This document shows positions 36,301 to 44,510 of a stretch of DNA of 47,424 nucleotides, piece after piece. The notes below the pieces were generated by a model. It made no database searches and was not told the origin of the DNA. It was given only the letters and a program-made list of their open reading frames with translations. The stretch's first letter is position 1, and each line of letters opens with the position of its first letter. The position numbers and the translations under genes were made by a program. Source of the stretch: Deltaproteobacteria bacterium (GTDB lineage: Bacteria; Desulfobacterota; JAFDED01); contig JAFDED010000022.1 of the NCBI GenBank assembly GCA_019310535.1, positions 1 to 47,424 on the forward strand, given 5' to 3'.

Positions 36301-37767
36301 TTCCTCGTTCCGGACGATCATGCAAAGCGTGAGCTTATTATCTGTTTTGTGAAGGACCGATGTATTGTCAGCCATGATCCCTTCCACCTCGACAGGCTGA
36401 TCTGCGGGGAATTCTTGCTTTTCTGGAGGAAATTCACTTGCACCCGCAACTTTATCCATTGCATCTATAGCAACCCTCAAGAATTCGGCTGCCGTAGTAT
36501 CTTTTTTTTGAATTTCCAGGAGAAGCTTTTTCAGGGGCTCTCTGTCCGAGGGACTGCAGCGGGCAATCCGTCCGGCCGCATGGGCCGCCTCCCGATATAG
36601 CCCGCTATCGAAGCATACTTTAGTCAGATACCAGAGTGTGTCGCGGTCGCTTTCTTTCTCATCAAGAGCAATCTGAAGGACTTTTTTTGCCTGGGGAAGT
36701 TCGCACCTTTCCGTGAGGAGCATGCCCTCGAACTTATTCAATACCCATCCTAGGTTATGGGTAATATAGCTTCCATGTTGAAGGAGTTCAGGGTTTGTCC
36801 GCATATTCTCCCGAATCCGGAAATACCCCTTTTTTGCTTCCGCAAAGCCGCCGTAATCCTTTTGGTAAAAGGCAGCCGAAGCCATGTGCCAGTATAAATC
36901 GGGATGATCCCCAAACCTCGAAATGCCCTCTTCGCATAGCAAACGGGCCTCATTAAATTGTTTCAATGAAATCAAAGATTTCGACGTGTAGACAAAGGCC
37001 TCCTCCAGGGCGGGGTCTTTAATGTCGCGCCTCCTGATCAGATCCACAGCGTTCTTCCCTGCCAAAAAGGCTTCTTTTATTTCTCCCAATGCCATATGAG
37101 CTTTGATCAGGTTGGCATAAGGAAAGGGGTCCTCATGATCATTCTGAATCTGTTTGAGTAGCAGGAATTTAGTCCTTTGAGCTTTTCTTTTCTTGCTCTC
37201 TTCATCAAGGAGGTAACCGTAGTGATGGATGGTTATTTTGGAAAACCCGCATGTGCCTTCAAAGATGGGCTGATTGTGAACGATTCCCTCGTAATGGAAT
37301 CCGGGATGATTTCTAAAGAGCCTGGGAGAGTTAGTGATGATGCGAGTTCCTTTTTGATCGATATAACTGTTTACCTGAACCGCAATTGCGTTTTCTTGTG
37401 CATTTTTTACAAGTGCCCTAAGTTTTCGACCCGATTTACACTCAAGGCGCTCGTCTGCATCCAGGATCAATATCCAGTCTCCGGCGGCATAGCCGATGGA
37501 TTGGTTCCGATGCAGGCTGAAGTTATCTTGCCAGGGATGGCGATACACCTTGGCCCCGAAACTTCCGGCAATCTCAGGCGTCCTGTCGGCAGAACCGGTA
37601 TCGACTACGATGATTTCATCGACCAGATGGCCCACACTTTTCAGACAATCCGAAATATGCTTTGCCTCATCTTTCACTATCATGCAAAGCGAAATGGTGG
37701 GGCGGCTGCCATAGGTGTTATGGAACTTTCCCGAACGCTTCTTACCCTTTCTATTCTTTGTCTTCAT
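33343..37767 (-). CDS. Three-module GT2 glycosyltransferase/TPR protein
   Basis: A 1474-residue cytosolic protein with three homologous SunS-like GT2 modules at about 25-240, 480-690 and 967-1180 (numbered from the upstream TTG at 37779). Each has the opening MIV(K/R)(D/N)E or MIAKDE, EII(V)VDTGSxD(R/H)T, HPWxxxFSxHRNQ and the metal-binding GDWILIxDADE (DADE at ~107, 561 and 1050), so all three look catalytically competent. Each is followed by helical TPR-like repeats; the last ~250 residues are TPR (FRKGLSLFKKGDLKSAKPHLEMAL). ATG 37767 is chosen because GGAGGG is too close to the TTG. It sits between fliW and fliC in the same direction, so the favoured substrate is flagellin Ser/Thr. Neighbouring GT activity on other proteins is possible. 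Confidence 0.9.
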   Translation of the reverse strand: MKTKNRKGKKRSGKFHNTYGSRPTISLCMIVKDEAKHISDCLKSVGHLVDEIIVVDTGSADRTPEIAGSFGAKVYRHPWQDNFSLHRNQSIGYAAGDWILILDADERLECKSGRKLRALVKNAQENAIAVQVNSYIDQKGTRIITNSPRLFRNHPGFHYEGIVHNQPIFEGTCGFSKITIHHYGYLLDEESKKRKAQRTKFLLLKQIQNDHEDPFPYANLIKAHMALGEIKEAFLAGKNAVDLIRRRDIKDPALEEAFVYTSKSLISLKQFNEARLLCEEGISRFGDHPDLYWHMASAAFYQKDYGGFAEAKKGYFRIRENMRTNPELLQHGSYITHNLGWVLNKFEGMLLTERCELPQAKKVLQIALDEKESDRDTLWYLTKVCFDSGLYREAAHAAGRIARCSPSDREPLKKLLLEIQKKDTTAAEFLRVAIDAMDKVAGASEFPPEKQEFPADQPVEVEGIMADNTSVLHKTDNKLTLCMIVRNEERRLPQCLESIKPYVNEIIIVDTGSSDRTIEIAGEYGARIFQHPWEDDFSLHRNQSLSYATGDWILIMDADEVLAPGYGALLRRTIREANPETTHFFCQLIDENHDGSTRSISSACRIFRNKMGFHYQGIVHNRLCQVGEAKSTPIRIIHKGYDLSPEEMSIKFKRTAALLERQLKENPDDIFALFNITQSYCMKGESKEAIIFGEKVRGLLKDAGFQPRYYLNVYYLLAISYLSMGNLEKVAEVCEEGITIEPSYLDLVFLLAYINYRLKQNEKAKTWCLRYLEMLEDGITALPHPYLIFYRAHSKAAVKMLLSLIMLEKGSRDEAKRIFREVYGQWEQWLNRSNKEADFPVEAPGLLAEYHLENGDEGKALDIAGRVLNRSFINRECLWQLFRPYFERKLFFPASKILKALASTSPVDLPTIRNMVLNLLPSWPFVARSFYRVLKDYEQPEAIRELEAGMIERMGKEFLSLCNAPLVISAAMIAKDEEEFLPACLQSIRQYVDEIIVVDTGSRDHTVEIARSYGARVFFHPWENDFSKHRNQAIRYACGDWILIIDADEELDRGAGIRLRKEVEKNDAETLYLLVRSPLAIGKQLSQQASPRLFRNGMGNHYEGIVHNQLRFKGRVRHTNILLHHKGYNLEKEKMARKMGRTQSLLERQLREKPEDPFAFHNLAVLQFVQEDYDSAIRTARNAISQVYRLHLSDAAYMSTFYLLAASHFMRGEMEHAEQWAKRGMEYDELNLDAACVLCAVMGKKGDDNAIIESARRYLSLYERLSRNPEDFKGAVFHTLGQAGEVAFSMGCALCRQGQREAAMEAFEVAERLAPDGSSIRKRAVSVMLNHEETQGIEPGLTGLKGKQPGDAAYHFRKGLSLFKKGDLKSAKPHLEMALDAGGLHPTICMAMAGIHLNSGDVDGCVEQLNQVFHIISYPITGEIQDIPGLIDILNKLAEMLEKNEFPEAASISLQMADDLDAYCLHPPSALAKA

Positions 37768-37794
37768 CGTCGTATCCAACCCTCCGACATCGCT

Positions 37795-38247
37795 CTACCC
37801 CGTTTCTGAGCATCTTTCCCCTTCCCTGGAACATATTACATGCCGCGTGGAATAGCTCGAATCGGAGAGGACGATCTGTCTTCCCACCATTTTTTCCGGG
37901 TTCACCACAACCGGGCCCTCCAGGTTGGCCGTGATCATGCTGTGGTCGCTGGCAATATTCACCACCACGAATACCGCTGCTTGTAGCGGATCTTGCAGTC
38001 CGAGCGCCAAAAGGTGCTCCTTCGGGACAGCCGCACGGTACTGGGGCTGAAACATCTCGGGATCAATTATCACGAAGGCCAGTGATGGATCATCCACACA
38101 CTGGAACCACCTGAAAGGGCTTCCTTCTTTGTGCTCCAGAATGATGTATCTGTGCCTCCCCGGAAAGCCGAACATCCCTTCTACAATGGTGATAACTTTC
38201 TCCTCTTCGATCTCGATGTTGCCAAACCGTATGGTATCGATGTTCAA
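37795..38247 (-). CDS. fliW: Flagellar assembly factor FliW
   Basis: A 150-residue antagonist of CsrA that also binds flagellin. Motifs: ITIVEGMFGFPGRHRYIILEH, SPFRWFQCVDDPSLAFVIIDP, and VFVVVNIASDHSMITANLEGPVVVNPEKMVGRQIVL. The start is TTG at 38247 with AAAGGA 7 nt upstream; that ribosome binding site lies in the last codons of csrA, 4 bp away, so the two are translationally coupled in equal amounts. The C-terminus has an extra ~10 polar residues. Confidence 0.96.
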   Translation of the reverse strand: MNIDTIRFGNIEIEEEKVITIVEGMFGFPGRHRYIILEHKEGSPFRWFQCVDDPSLAFVIIDPEMFQPQYRAAVPKEHLLALGLQDPLQAAVFVVVNIASDHSMITANLEGPVVVNPEKMVGRQIVLSDSSYSTRHVICSREGERCSETG

Positions 38248-38251
38248 GGTA

Positions 38252-38491
38252 TTATCCTTTCCTGTACTGATTCCAGAGCCGCGCTATCTCGCTCAGTTCA
38301 ATGCTTTCCACCGAGGCGGCCTCAAGATTTTCCTGGATGATCCTCCTGGTAACCTCCTCGCGGAGCACCATGGTCTCTGGTGGGGCCTCTATCCCTAAAC
38401 GCACCTGTTTGCCATGGATGCCGATGACGGTGACCCTGATCTCCTCTCCAATGTTGATGCTCTCTCCCAACTTCCTTGTCAGTATCAGCAT
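38252..38491 (-). CDS. csrA: Carbon storage regulator CsrA
   Basis: A 79-residue RNA-binding dimer that blocks translation at GGA motifs. Canonical sequence [47 protein letters not shown] with the binding residues of strand 1 and VLREE. The C-terminal extension (~20 residues, [20 protein letters not shown]) is longer than in enteric CsrA, as in FliW-regulated CsrA proteins. Its own SD (AAGGAAGG) contains GGA, so autorepression is possible. It follows flgL by 133 bp and overlaps functionally with fliW. Confidence 0.97.
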   Translation of the reverse strand: MLILTRKLGESINIGEEIRVTVIGIHGKQVRLGIEAPPETMVLREEVTRRIIQENLEAASVESIELSEIARLWNQYRKG

Positions 38492-38624
38492 TTGGCCTTC
38501 CTTGGCGAAAGAGGTAAATAGTGATCAACCGGCAGATCTCAGTATTTCATGCTTTGGCAAGCACCTTTAGCACCATACACCTGCAACGCAGAAAAATACC
38601 TCTGCCCCAAAGCTTCCCGATTAA

Positions 38625-39506
38625 TTATAAGAACTTTGCAAGGTTCAAGTCCGATACCAGTGAGATGGTGCGCAGCGTGGCCTCATATATGATCTGTTGA
38701 TTGGTCAACTCGGTAATCGCCTGGAACATATCCGCATCCTCCAGATTCGACATCAGTTCGGTTATGCGCAAGTCTACGTTTTGAAGCTGCACTTTCATGG
38801 TATCAATGCGGTTATTTTTTGCTCCTATCTTTGATTGATTTCCTCCCACAGATGCCAGAGCATTATCGAGTAGGGGAAGCTGCTGGGCAATACCATCCCT
38901 GTCATTGGACAAAAGGCTGTCCCTCAGGTCTTTCAGGATGCCAAAGATGTTGGAGTCGATAAATACCTCCTTGCCCGTTAGATTAACCGTTACAGAAATA
39001 TTCTGACTGATATAGAGATCAATTGTTTTGTTGTCTCCCTGATATGTGATGTTGTAAGCAGCGTCTTTTGTAAAGGGCGTTATGTCTGTCCTGGTTCCTG
39101 CGAATATAGATCGATTGCCCAACCGCGTGTTGGCCAGCTGCATTATCTGATCGAAGATGTTTTCGACTTCCATGGCTGCAGACATTCGGTTTGATGCACT
39201 CGAAGTGTCAGAGGCCTGGACCATGGCCACCTCTACGGCCCTCTCCAGGGCGCTCTCGATCCCGGCAAGCGCATTGTCTGCCAGAACCAGCCAGCTATTT
39301 GCCTGATCTACATTTCTTTGATATTGAGCTATCCGACTTTTGTCGGTTCGGTATCCCAGGACCATTTTCAGCCCCATGGGATCATCCGAGGGCTTGTTGA
39401 TTCTTTTGCCTGAGGCTACCCTTTTTTGATACTCGAGAAGACGTTCTGCGCTCTTTGATATCTCGAGTCGATGCGTATCAAAAAGCATACGGGTTGTCAC
39501 ACGCAT
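38625..39506 (-). CDS. flgL: Hook-filament junction protein FlgL
   Basis: A 293-residue HAP3. Start MRVTTRMLFDTHRLEISKSAERLLEYQKRVASGKRINKPSDDPMG is the flagellin-like N-terminal helix; LANTRLGNRSIFAGTRT is the FlgL signature; the C-terminal helix reads LSNLEDADMFQAITELTNQQIIYEATLRTISLVSDLNLAKFL. ATG 39506 has GAGG 8 nt upstream; a Met at 39521 is less well placed. It lies 25 bp after flgK, so they are one operon. Confidence 0.96.
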   Translation of the reverse strand: MRVTTRMLFDTHRLEISKSAERLLEYQKRVASGKRINKPSDDPMGLKMVLGYRTDKSRIAQYQRNVDQANSWLVLADNALAGIESALERAVEVAMVQASDTSSASNRMSAAMEVENIFDQIMQLANTRLGNRSIFAGTRTDITPFTKDAAYNITYQGDNKTIDLYISQNISVTVNLTGKEVFIDSNIFGILKDLRDSLLSNDRDGIAQQLPLLDNALASVGGNQSKIGAKNNRIDTMKVQLQNVDLRITELMSNLEDADMFQAITELTNQQIIYEATLRTISLVSDLNLAKFL

Positions 39507-39531
39507 ATTTCTTTTCCTCATCCTCGATGTA

Positions 39532-41271
39532 TTACAACATATTCATGATGATATCGATCATCTCATCAACCTGTTGGATCACCCTGGCGGAAGCCACATA
39601 AGCCTGTTGAAACTTCATGAGATAAATCATCTCTTCGTCGATAGAGACCCCTGAGATCGATTGCTTGTGGGTGTCAAGCTGATCCAGGAGTATGTTCTGG
39701 TGTTTCAGGCCATTGTCCACCTCCCTGACCTTTACGCCGACGTCTCCCACCAGAGAGGCGTAATATTGATCGAAGGTTTCACTCCCTCCCGACATTATGG
39801 CCTGGTTCTGTAATTCAGCGATAATGAGGGCATTGCTATTATCTCCAGCCCCGAATTCACCCGTTGTTTCGTCAATTCTCGCCGTGGTAATGGCTTCCCG
39901 GCGATCTACAATGTAATCATCCATGCTGATGTCCCGGGCATCATGACCCGTAAAGTACGTGTTGATCCCCAAGGCGGCAAGAATATGGCTTGTGTCTCCG
40001 GAAAATCCGAAGCTATGTGTGGCCGCAACCTGGAAACGCAAGCGATTGTCCACCGCGGAAGCGCTGATGACACCCCCGAGACCGGCATCGGCGATTTTTT
40101 TGTTGATCCCGTTGACGGCGTCATTGGACAGATCATTCAGCGTTGAGGTATCGCTGAAAGGGCTCATATCGATTGTAACCTTCTGCATAGCCTGGGTAGA
40201 ATTGTCCCTGACCCAAATCTCAAACTCCTTTCCGGAAAATTCGATTCTGCTCCCGAAATCCAACCCGCCGAGGGTGCCATCCGATGATTGATAGGAGCCG
40301 GTAATGGAACTGTCGAAGAGATCGAGACCCACGCCGCGTGCATGGATGGTGTTGACTTCGAATATGAGCGCTGAAGTCATTTCGTTTATTCTTTGGATAT
40401 AGTCAGGCATATAAATGTCCCTGACCTTGAGAAGACCGCCAAGTTCTCCATCCGATTGTGCGATATCTCCAGTGCTGTTGACATTTCCCCAGATAATATC
40501 GTATACCCCGTCGGAATTGGTCTGGAGGGAGAGATGGTAAGAGGTAATATTTTCGACGAGCGTGTGTCCATTTCGGGCCATGAATACCGCAAGCTTCCCA
40601 TCATCACTCACAAAGTAATCGATGCCCAGTTTGGAAGATAGCTCCCTCAGAAGGCGATCCCTCTGATCGAGCAAATCGTTCGGGTTTTCGCCGCCTGACT
40701 GGATAAAGGCAATCTTATTATTGAGCTGTGTCATCTCATCGATAATGGAATTTATCTCAACGACCAGCGATGCGATTTTTGCGTTAAGATCTTTGCTACT
40801 CTGGCTTATGTCCGAGTTGATCTGATTAAGGTTTAGTGCCAGGGACTCTCCTTTGATGATCACATTGGCTCGCTCAGCTTGCCCTTCGGGGTTACCAGAA
40901 AGATCCTGCCATGCGCTCCAGAACTCGTTCAGCGTATGGTTCAGCCCATATCCATAGGTTTCGTTGAAGATTCCTTCTATGGATAGAAAGGCATCGGACA
41001 TCCCCTTCCATTTTCCGGCCAATTCCTCATTATGATTAATCTGTTCACTGATAAACCGGTCGAATATACGCTCGATTTCGCTGGCCTCCACGCCGGTGCC
41101 GAGCATGCCCGGACTGGACTGCATGGGATTGGCAGTGGCCAGAACCAGTCGCTGGCGGGAAAAGCTTGGCGTGTTGACATTGGCAATATTGTGCCCTGTC
41201 ACTTGAATAGCCATCCTTGAGACAAACAATCCCTTTTTTGCTGTGTCTAAAATCTGCTCAATACCAGACAT
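39532..41271 (-). CDS. flgK: Hook-associated protein FlgK
   Basis: A 579-residue HAP1 joining hook and filament. The N-terminus SGIEQILDTAKKGLFVSRMAIQVTGHNIANVNTPSFSRQRLVL has the rod/hook motif with NxANxxTPxFxRQ; LNEFWSAWQDLSGNPEGQAERANVI is the FlgK core; the C-terminus VSIDEEMIYLMKFQQAYVASARVIQQVDEMIDIIMNML is the conserved closing helix. TGGAGT lies 9 nt before the ATG. It follows flgN by 140 bp. Confidence 0.97.
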   Translation of the reverse strand: MSGIEQILDTAKKGLFVSRMAIQVTGHNIANVNTPSFSRQRLVLATANPMQSSPGMLGTGVEASEIERIFDRFISEQINHNEELAGKWKGMSDAFLSIEGIFNETYGYGLNHTLNEFWSAWQDLSGNPEGQAERANVIIKGESLALNLNQINSDISQSSKDLNAKIASLVVEINSIIDEMTQLNNKIAFIQSGGENPNDLLDQRDRLLRELSSKLGIDYFVSDDGKLAVFMARNGHTLVENITSYHLSLQTNSDGVYDIIWGNVNSTGDIAQSDGELGGLLKVRDIYMPDYIQRINEMTSALIFEVNTIHARGVGLDLFDSSITGSYQSSDGTLGGLDFGSRIEFSGKEFEIWVRDNSTQAMQKVTIDMSPFSDTSTLNDLSNDAVNGINKKIADAGLGGVISASAVDNRLRFQVAATHSFGFSGDTSHILAALGINTYFTGHDARDISMDDYIVDRREAITTARIDETTGEFGAGDNSNALIIAELQNQAIMSGGSETFDQYYASLVGDVGVKVREVDNGLKHQNILLDQLDTHKQSISGVSIDEEMIYLMKFQQAYVASARVIQQVDEMIDIIMNML

Positions 41272-41411
41272 AGTGCGACTCCATTTTCGAGATATGACAC
41301 CCGCAAATGAATCTGCCTTTCATAAAGACCTGTTATACCCCACAGATCAACATGACCTGCACCTCATAATACAATTTCACTGCTTTGTATTTCGGCAAGA
41401 AAGACCCGTGA

Positions 41412-41921
41412 TCATGCCTCCTTATTGATGAGACGTCCTTGCCATTCACTGGCTTTCATCTGTCCGGTTTTCTGATACGTCTTTTCCGAAAACCCCATAT
41501 TTTCCAACAGAGAAATACACATCTGCACATGATCCATAGAGAAGGAAACAATCCGGCTATTTTCCGCATTGAGCGTCTGTATTTTCGACAGGAGTCCAGT
41601 GAGACGGTCAATACACTGTTTCATCGATCCGGACAGAGCATCGGGGCACCACTGGCTCAAGGTATAGAGCTTCAGCGATTCGGGAGTGATATCCAGATCC
41701 TTGGCCAGTTTATTGACGATGGCTTCCCGTGATTCATCGCACATCCTCAGCCGCAGAAGGCAGGTTTCCTTCTCTTTATTACTTTCGAGAAGCCTGTTCA
41801 GGTTCTTGCTTCTGAGGATTGTCTGCTCTTGTTCGAGGAGGGAAAGAAGCTCCTGGCACAGGGCACCTTCCTTTTCAAGCACGGCCAGAAGGCCGACAAA
41901 TTCCTGCTTCAACGCCGTCAC
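41412..41921 (-). CDS. flgN: FlgN-family flagellar chaperone
   Basis: A 169-residue helical protein, GLLAVLEKEGALCQELLSLLEQEQTILRSKNLNRLLESNKEKETCLLRLR, matching FlgN. It binds FlgK and FlgL before export, and the gene sits between flgM and flgK as expected. GTG 41921 is the reported start but AAGGG abuts it; TTG at 41912 has AAGGGG 8 nt upstream and may be the true start. Confidence 0.88.
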   Translation of the reverse strand: MTALKQEFVGLLAVLEKEGALCQELLSLLEQEQTILRSKNLNRLLESNKEKETCLLRLRMCDESREAIVNKLAKDLDITPESLKLYTLSQWCPDALSGSMKQCIDRLTGLLSKIQTLNAENSRIVSFSMDHVQMCISLLENMGFSEKTYQKTGQMKASEWQGRLINKEA

Positions 41922-41995
41922 CCCTTATTTTCGGGACAAAGGCTGCTTGGAAAGGCCACCCGGGATGCCAGGCACCTTCCGGTGCTGAGGAGGTA

Positions 41996-42298
41996 TCAGA
42001 CAATGAGGTCGATGAGACTCTCGTGGATCATCTTTTCGGCCACATCCTCCGGACGCACCCGATAAGAGCCCTCTTCCATCTTTTGCTTGATCTCGTCAAC
42101 CTTTTTTTGCCTGAGATCTTGGGTGGTTTCCAAGACCCTTTGAATCCGAGCAATTTCCTTTGCCCGAGAGGAGATGTGGACGCTTTCGCCTGAGGGTGTA
42201 TCCGCGGTGGAAGGGATGCTCCTGGATGAGGTTGCCTCATCGGATTTCTTGAGGTTAGCATCCAAATGAATCACGGACGGATGATTCTCTATCTTCAC
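41996..42298 (-). CDS. flgM: Anti-sigma-28 factor FlgM
   Basis: A 100-residue protein. Disordered, Ser/Thr/Pro-rich N-terminal half; the sigma-binding C-terminal half reads VHISSRAKEIARIQRVLETTQDLRQKKVDEIKQKMEEGSYRVRPEDVAEKMIHESLIDLIV, typical FlgM. GTG start with GGGGG ~9 nt upstream. It has its own sigma-28 promoter (42334-42361) downstream of flgJ, giving the usual autoregulatory loop. It is exported after hook completion to release FliA. Confidence 0.95.
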   Translation of the reverse strand: MKIENHPSVIHLDANLKKSDEATSSRSIPSTADTPSGESVHISSRAKEIARIQRVLETTQDLRQKKVDEIKQKMEEGSYRVRPEDVAEKMIHESLIDLIV

Positions 42299-42333
42299 AA
42301 ATGTTACCCCCTTTTAAAGAACTCTTAATTCTC

Positions 42334-42361
42334 CTATCGGCAAAGGAAAACAAAAACTTTA
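42334..42361 (-). promoter_or_regulatory. Sigma-28 (FliA) promoter of flgM
   Basis: Minus strand: TAAAGTTT (42361-42354), 12 nt, GCCGATAG (42341-42334), 35 bp before the flgM GTG. One mismatch in the -10 (final A to G). The spacing is the same as at fliC and the 71-residue gene. Transcription probably continues through flgN-flgK-flgL. Confidence 0.85.
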
Positions 42362-42378
42362 ATGAAATTCTTACCCAT

Positions 42379-43206
42379 TTATTCTATTAGTTCCTTCGAT
42401 GGCGCCGAGAGTGGTTTTAAACCCCCTCCTGAATGCGCCAGTATCTGCCTCACAACTAATGTTGGATCCATGGTCCGATCATCCTTTTGAACCTCGAAAT
42501 GAAGATGAGGTCCTGTGGCTCGACCGGACTTTCCAACACTTCCAATGACCTGACCCCTTTCCACCTGATCTCCTGCGTCCACCAGTCTGTCCTGAAGATG
42601 GGCATAAAGGGTTGTGTAAGCATCATGATGAGCAATCACCACATAATCACCGTAACCGCGTGCCTCTCCGCTTTTGATTACACGACCCAAAGCCGAGGCT
42701 CTGACGGATGTACCTTCCCGCGCCGCCAGATCGATACCCCTGTGAAAGGCAAGGGCGCCCGTAAAGGGATCCGGCCGCATCCCATACGGTGAGGTCACCT
42801 CTCCCCGGAGGGGGGACAAGAAAGACGGGGCTTCATCATTGATAACCGTTCGGTGCTCAATGGATACTTGTTCACTCCGGTCAGAATCCTCCGGCCTCAG
42901 ACGATCGAGAAGGAGCCCCGCCAGACCAATTCCACCCGAGGCGGCAAGTCTCCGGGCCATCTCCTGATCCATGAGGGACTGATGGATTTCCTCCCCCCTG
43001 CCGCCGTCAATGAGATGGGCTTTTGGAATAGTCTTCCGCATGACCTTAAGCAGGTAATAAATAAAGAATGCTTCAAACTGCCGGCATGCCCTTTGAAGCG
43101 CCTGGGGGTCATCCTCAACTGAGGACGAAACCCTGTGCTCGCGGTCCTCTATTCCGGGAGCCATGCGCTGCAGGATCGATGCAGTGTTTTCGAGGAATCC
43201 GATCAT
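42379..43206 (-). CDS. flgJ: FlgJ rod-assembly domain fused to M23 peptidase
   Basis: A 275-residue protein. Residues ~33-100 are the FlgJ rod-binding domain (ALQRACRQFEAFFIYYLLKVMRKTIPKA...GGRGEEIHQSLMDQEMARRLAASGGIGLA). Residues ~130-250 are an M23/LytM metallopeptidase with Zn ligands His155 and Asp159 in HRGIDLA and His236 in HLHFEV, plus His202 and His234. Enteric FlgJ carries a glucosaminidase here, so this protein should cut peptide bridges, not glycan, to let the rod pass the cell wall. No signal peptide, consistent with export through the flagellar gate. Starts 8 bp after flgI with AGGTGA before the ATG. Confidence 0.93.
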   Translation of the reverse strand: MIGFLENTASILQRMAPGIEDREHRVSSSVEDDPQALQRACRQFEAFFIYYLLKVMRKTIPKAHLIDGGRGEEIHQSLMDQEMARRLAASGGIGLAGLLLDRLRPEDSDRSEQVSIEHRTVINDEAPSFLSPLRGEVTSPYGMRPDPFTGALAFHRGIDLAAREGTSVRASALGRVIKSGEARGYGDYVVIAHHDAYTTLYAHLQDRLVDAGDQVERGQVIGSVGKSGRATGPHLHFEVQKDDRTMDPTLVVRQILAHSGGGLKPLSAPSKELIE

Positions 43207-43214
43207 TGATTCAC

Positions 43215-44417
43215 CTATATGATCTGGAGGTCGGCATGAAGAGCGCCAGCCGCTTTGATGGCCTGGAGTATAGCAATCAGGTCCCTTGATGAAACACCCA
43301 GGGCATTGAGAGCGCGTACCAGATCTCCGATGCTCACACTTTCAGGAACCAACATCAAGTGGGCCTTTTCTTCCTCTACACGGACTTCCGAATCGGGAGT
43401 TACAACGGTCTGTCCTCCTGGTGCCAGAGTCACTCCATCTTTGGTCGTGAAACCTCCGCCTCCATCCAGTGCCGGGGGCGAGAACTCTTTGGGCTGCCAT
43501 ACCCGGGGGCGTTCCTTGATGACAATACTCAGGTTGCCATGGGAGACAGCGACACGGGAGATGCGGACGTTTTCCCCGATGACCACTGTGCCTGTCCTCT
43601 CGTCCATGACCACCTTGGCCGAAGTATCAGGAACCACATCCATTCTCTCAATGCTTGCAATGAGTTCCGACAGACGGCTCTGGAATGCAACGGGCACCCT
43701 AACCTTAACGGTCCCGGCGTCAAGCGCTTTTGCCACGGGCTCATGCAGCCCCCGGTTGATCACGGCTACAAGTCGTGAGACCGTAGTAAAGTCAGGGGAA
43801 TGAAGGGCGATGGTGATCTCCTTTTTTTCGTTGAAGTGGTGCGGAATTTCCTTCTCAATCAGCACCCCTCCCACGACACGGCCCACTGTTGGATGATTGA
43901 CCTGGACTCCACCCCCTGCCGCCCCACTGAAGGCAAACCCTCCTGTGGAGATGGGCCCCTGGGCCACAGCGTAAACCTTTCCGTTAGGGGCGCTCAGCGG
44001 GGTGAACAGGAGCGTCCCCCCCTTGAGGCTTTTAGCGTCTCCCATGGAGGAGACCAGTGCATCCAGCTTTGTGCCTGCTCTGGAAAAGGGTGGAAGCTCT
44101 GCCGTGACAATAACGGCTGCCACGTTCTTCACCCTGACGTCCTTTTTCCGAACCGACACCCCCATTCTCTCGAGCATGTTTACAAGGCTCTGGATGGTAA
44201 AAGATGTCCCGGCTTTATCCCCTGTGCCCTTTAGCCCAACCACAAGTCCATAGCCTATCAACTTGTTTCCCCTGACACCCTCGATCTCCGCAATATCCTT
44301 GATTCTCAACGGAAAACCGGCACGGGGACACATGCATATCATGAATGCCAGCAGGACCGGCAAAATCCAAACCCTGCCCTTTGAATATCGGTTTTTTGTT
44401 CTCATTCTCCTCTTCAT
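43215..44417 (-). CDS. flgI: Flagellar P-ring protein FlgI
   Basis: A 400-residue periplasmic P-ring subunit. N-terminal signal peptide (GRVWILPVLLAFMICMCPRAGF) then RIKDIAEIEGVRGNKLIGYGLVVGLKGTGDKAGTSFTIQSLVNMLERMGV, the family signature. Later VAAVIVTAELPPFSRAGTKLDALVSSMGDAKSLKGGTLL and the C-terminus VRALNALGVSSRDLIAILQAIKAAGALHADLQII are intact. Start uncertain: Met at 44405 has AGGAG nearby, Met at 44417 has AAGG; both give a signal peptide. It follows flgH by 93 bp. Confidence 0.97.
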   Translation of the reverse strand: MKRRMRTKNRYSKGRVWILPVLLAFMICMCPRAGFPLRIKDIAEIEGVRGNKLIGYGLVVGLKGTGDKAGTSFTIQSLVNMLERMGVSVRKKDVRVKNVAAVIVTAELPPFSRAGTKLDALVSSMGDAKSLKGGTLLFTPLSAPNGKVYAVAQGPISTGGFAFSGAAGGGVQVNHPTVGRVVGGVLIEKEIPHHFNEKKEITIALHSPDFTTVSRLVAVINRGLHEPVAKALDAGTVKVRVPVAFQSRLSELIASIERMDVVPDTSAKVVMDERTGTVVIGENVRISRVAVSHGNLSIVIKERPRVWQPKEFSPPALDGGGGFTTKDGVTLAPGGQTVVTPDSEVRVEEEKAHLMLVPESVSIGDLVRALNALGVSSRDLIAILQAIKAAGALHADLQII

Positions 44418-44510
44418 CCCCTTAAAGTGCCCGCCGGCTCATTCTCAGTGTCAGCATCCACAACAAATGGAACCCATTTTCCATGGCCTATTCCAAAGGT
44501 GTTTTGGAGC

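Noticed and set aside
38547-38580. Minus-strand VLAKA-stop before csrA resembling the ALAKA-stop end of the glycosyltransferase
   Set aside because: Only about five codons agree; too short to claim a gene remnant.
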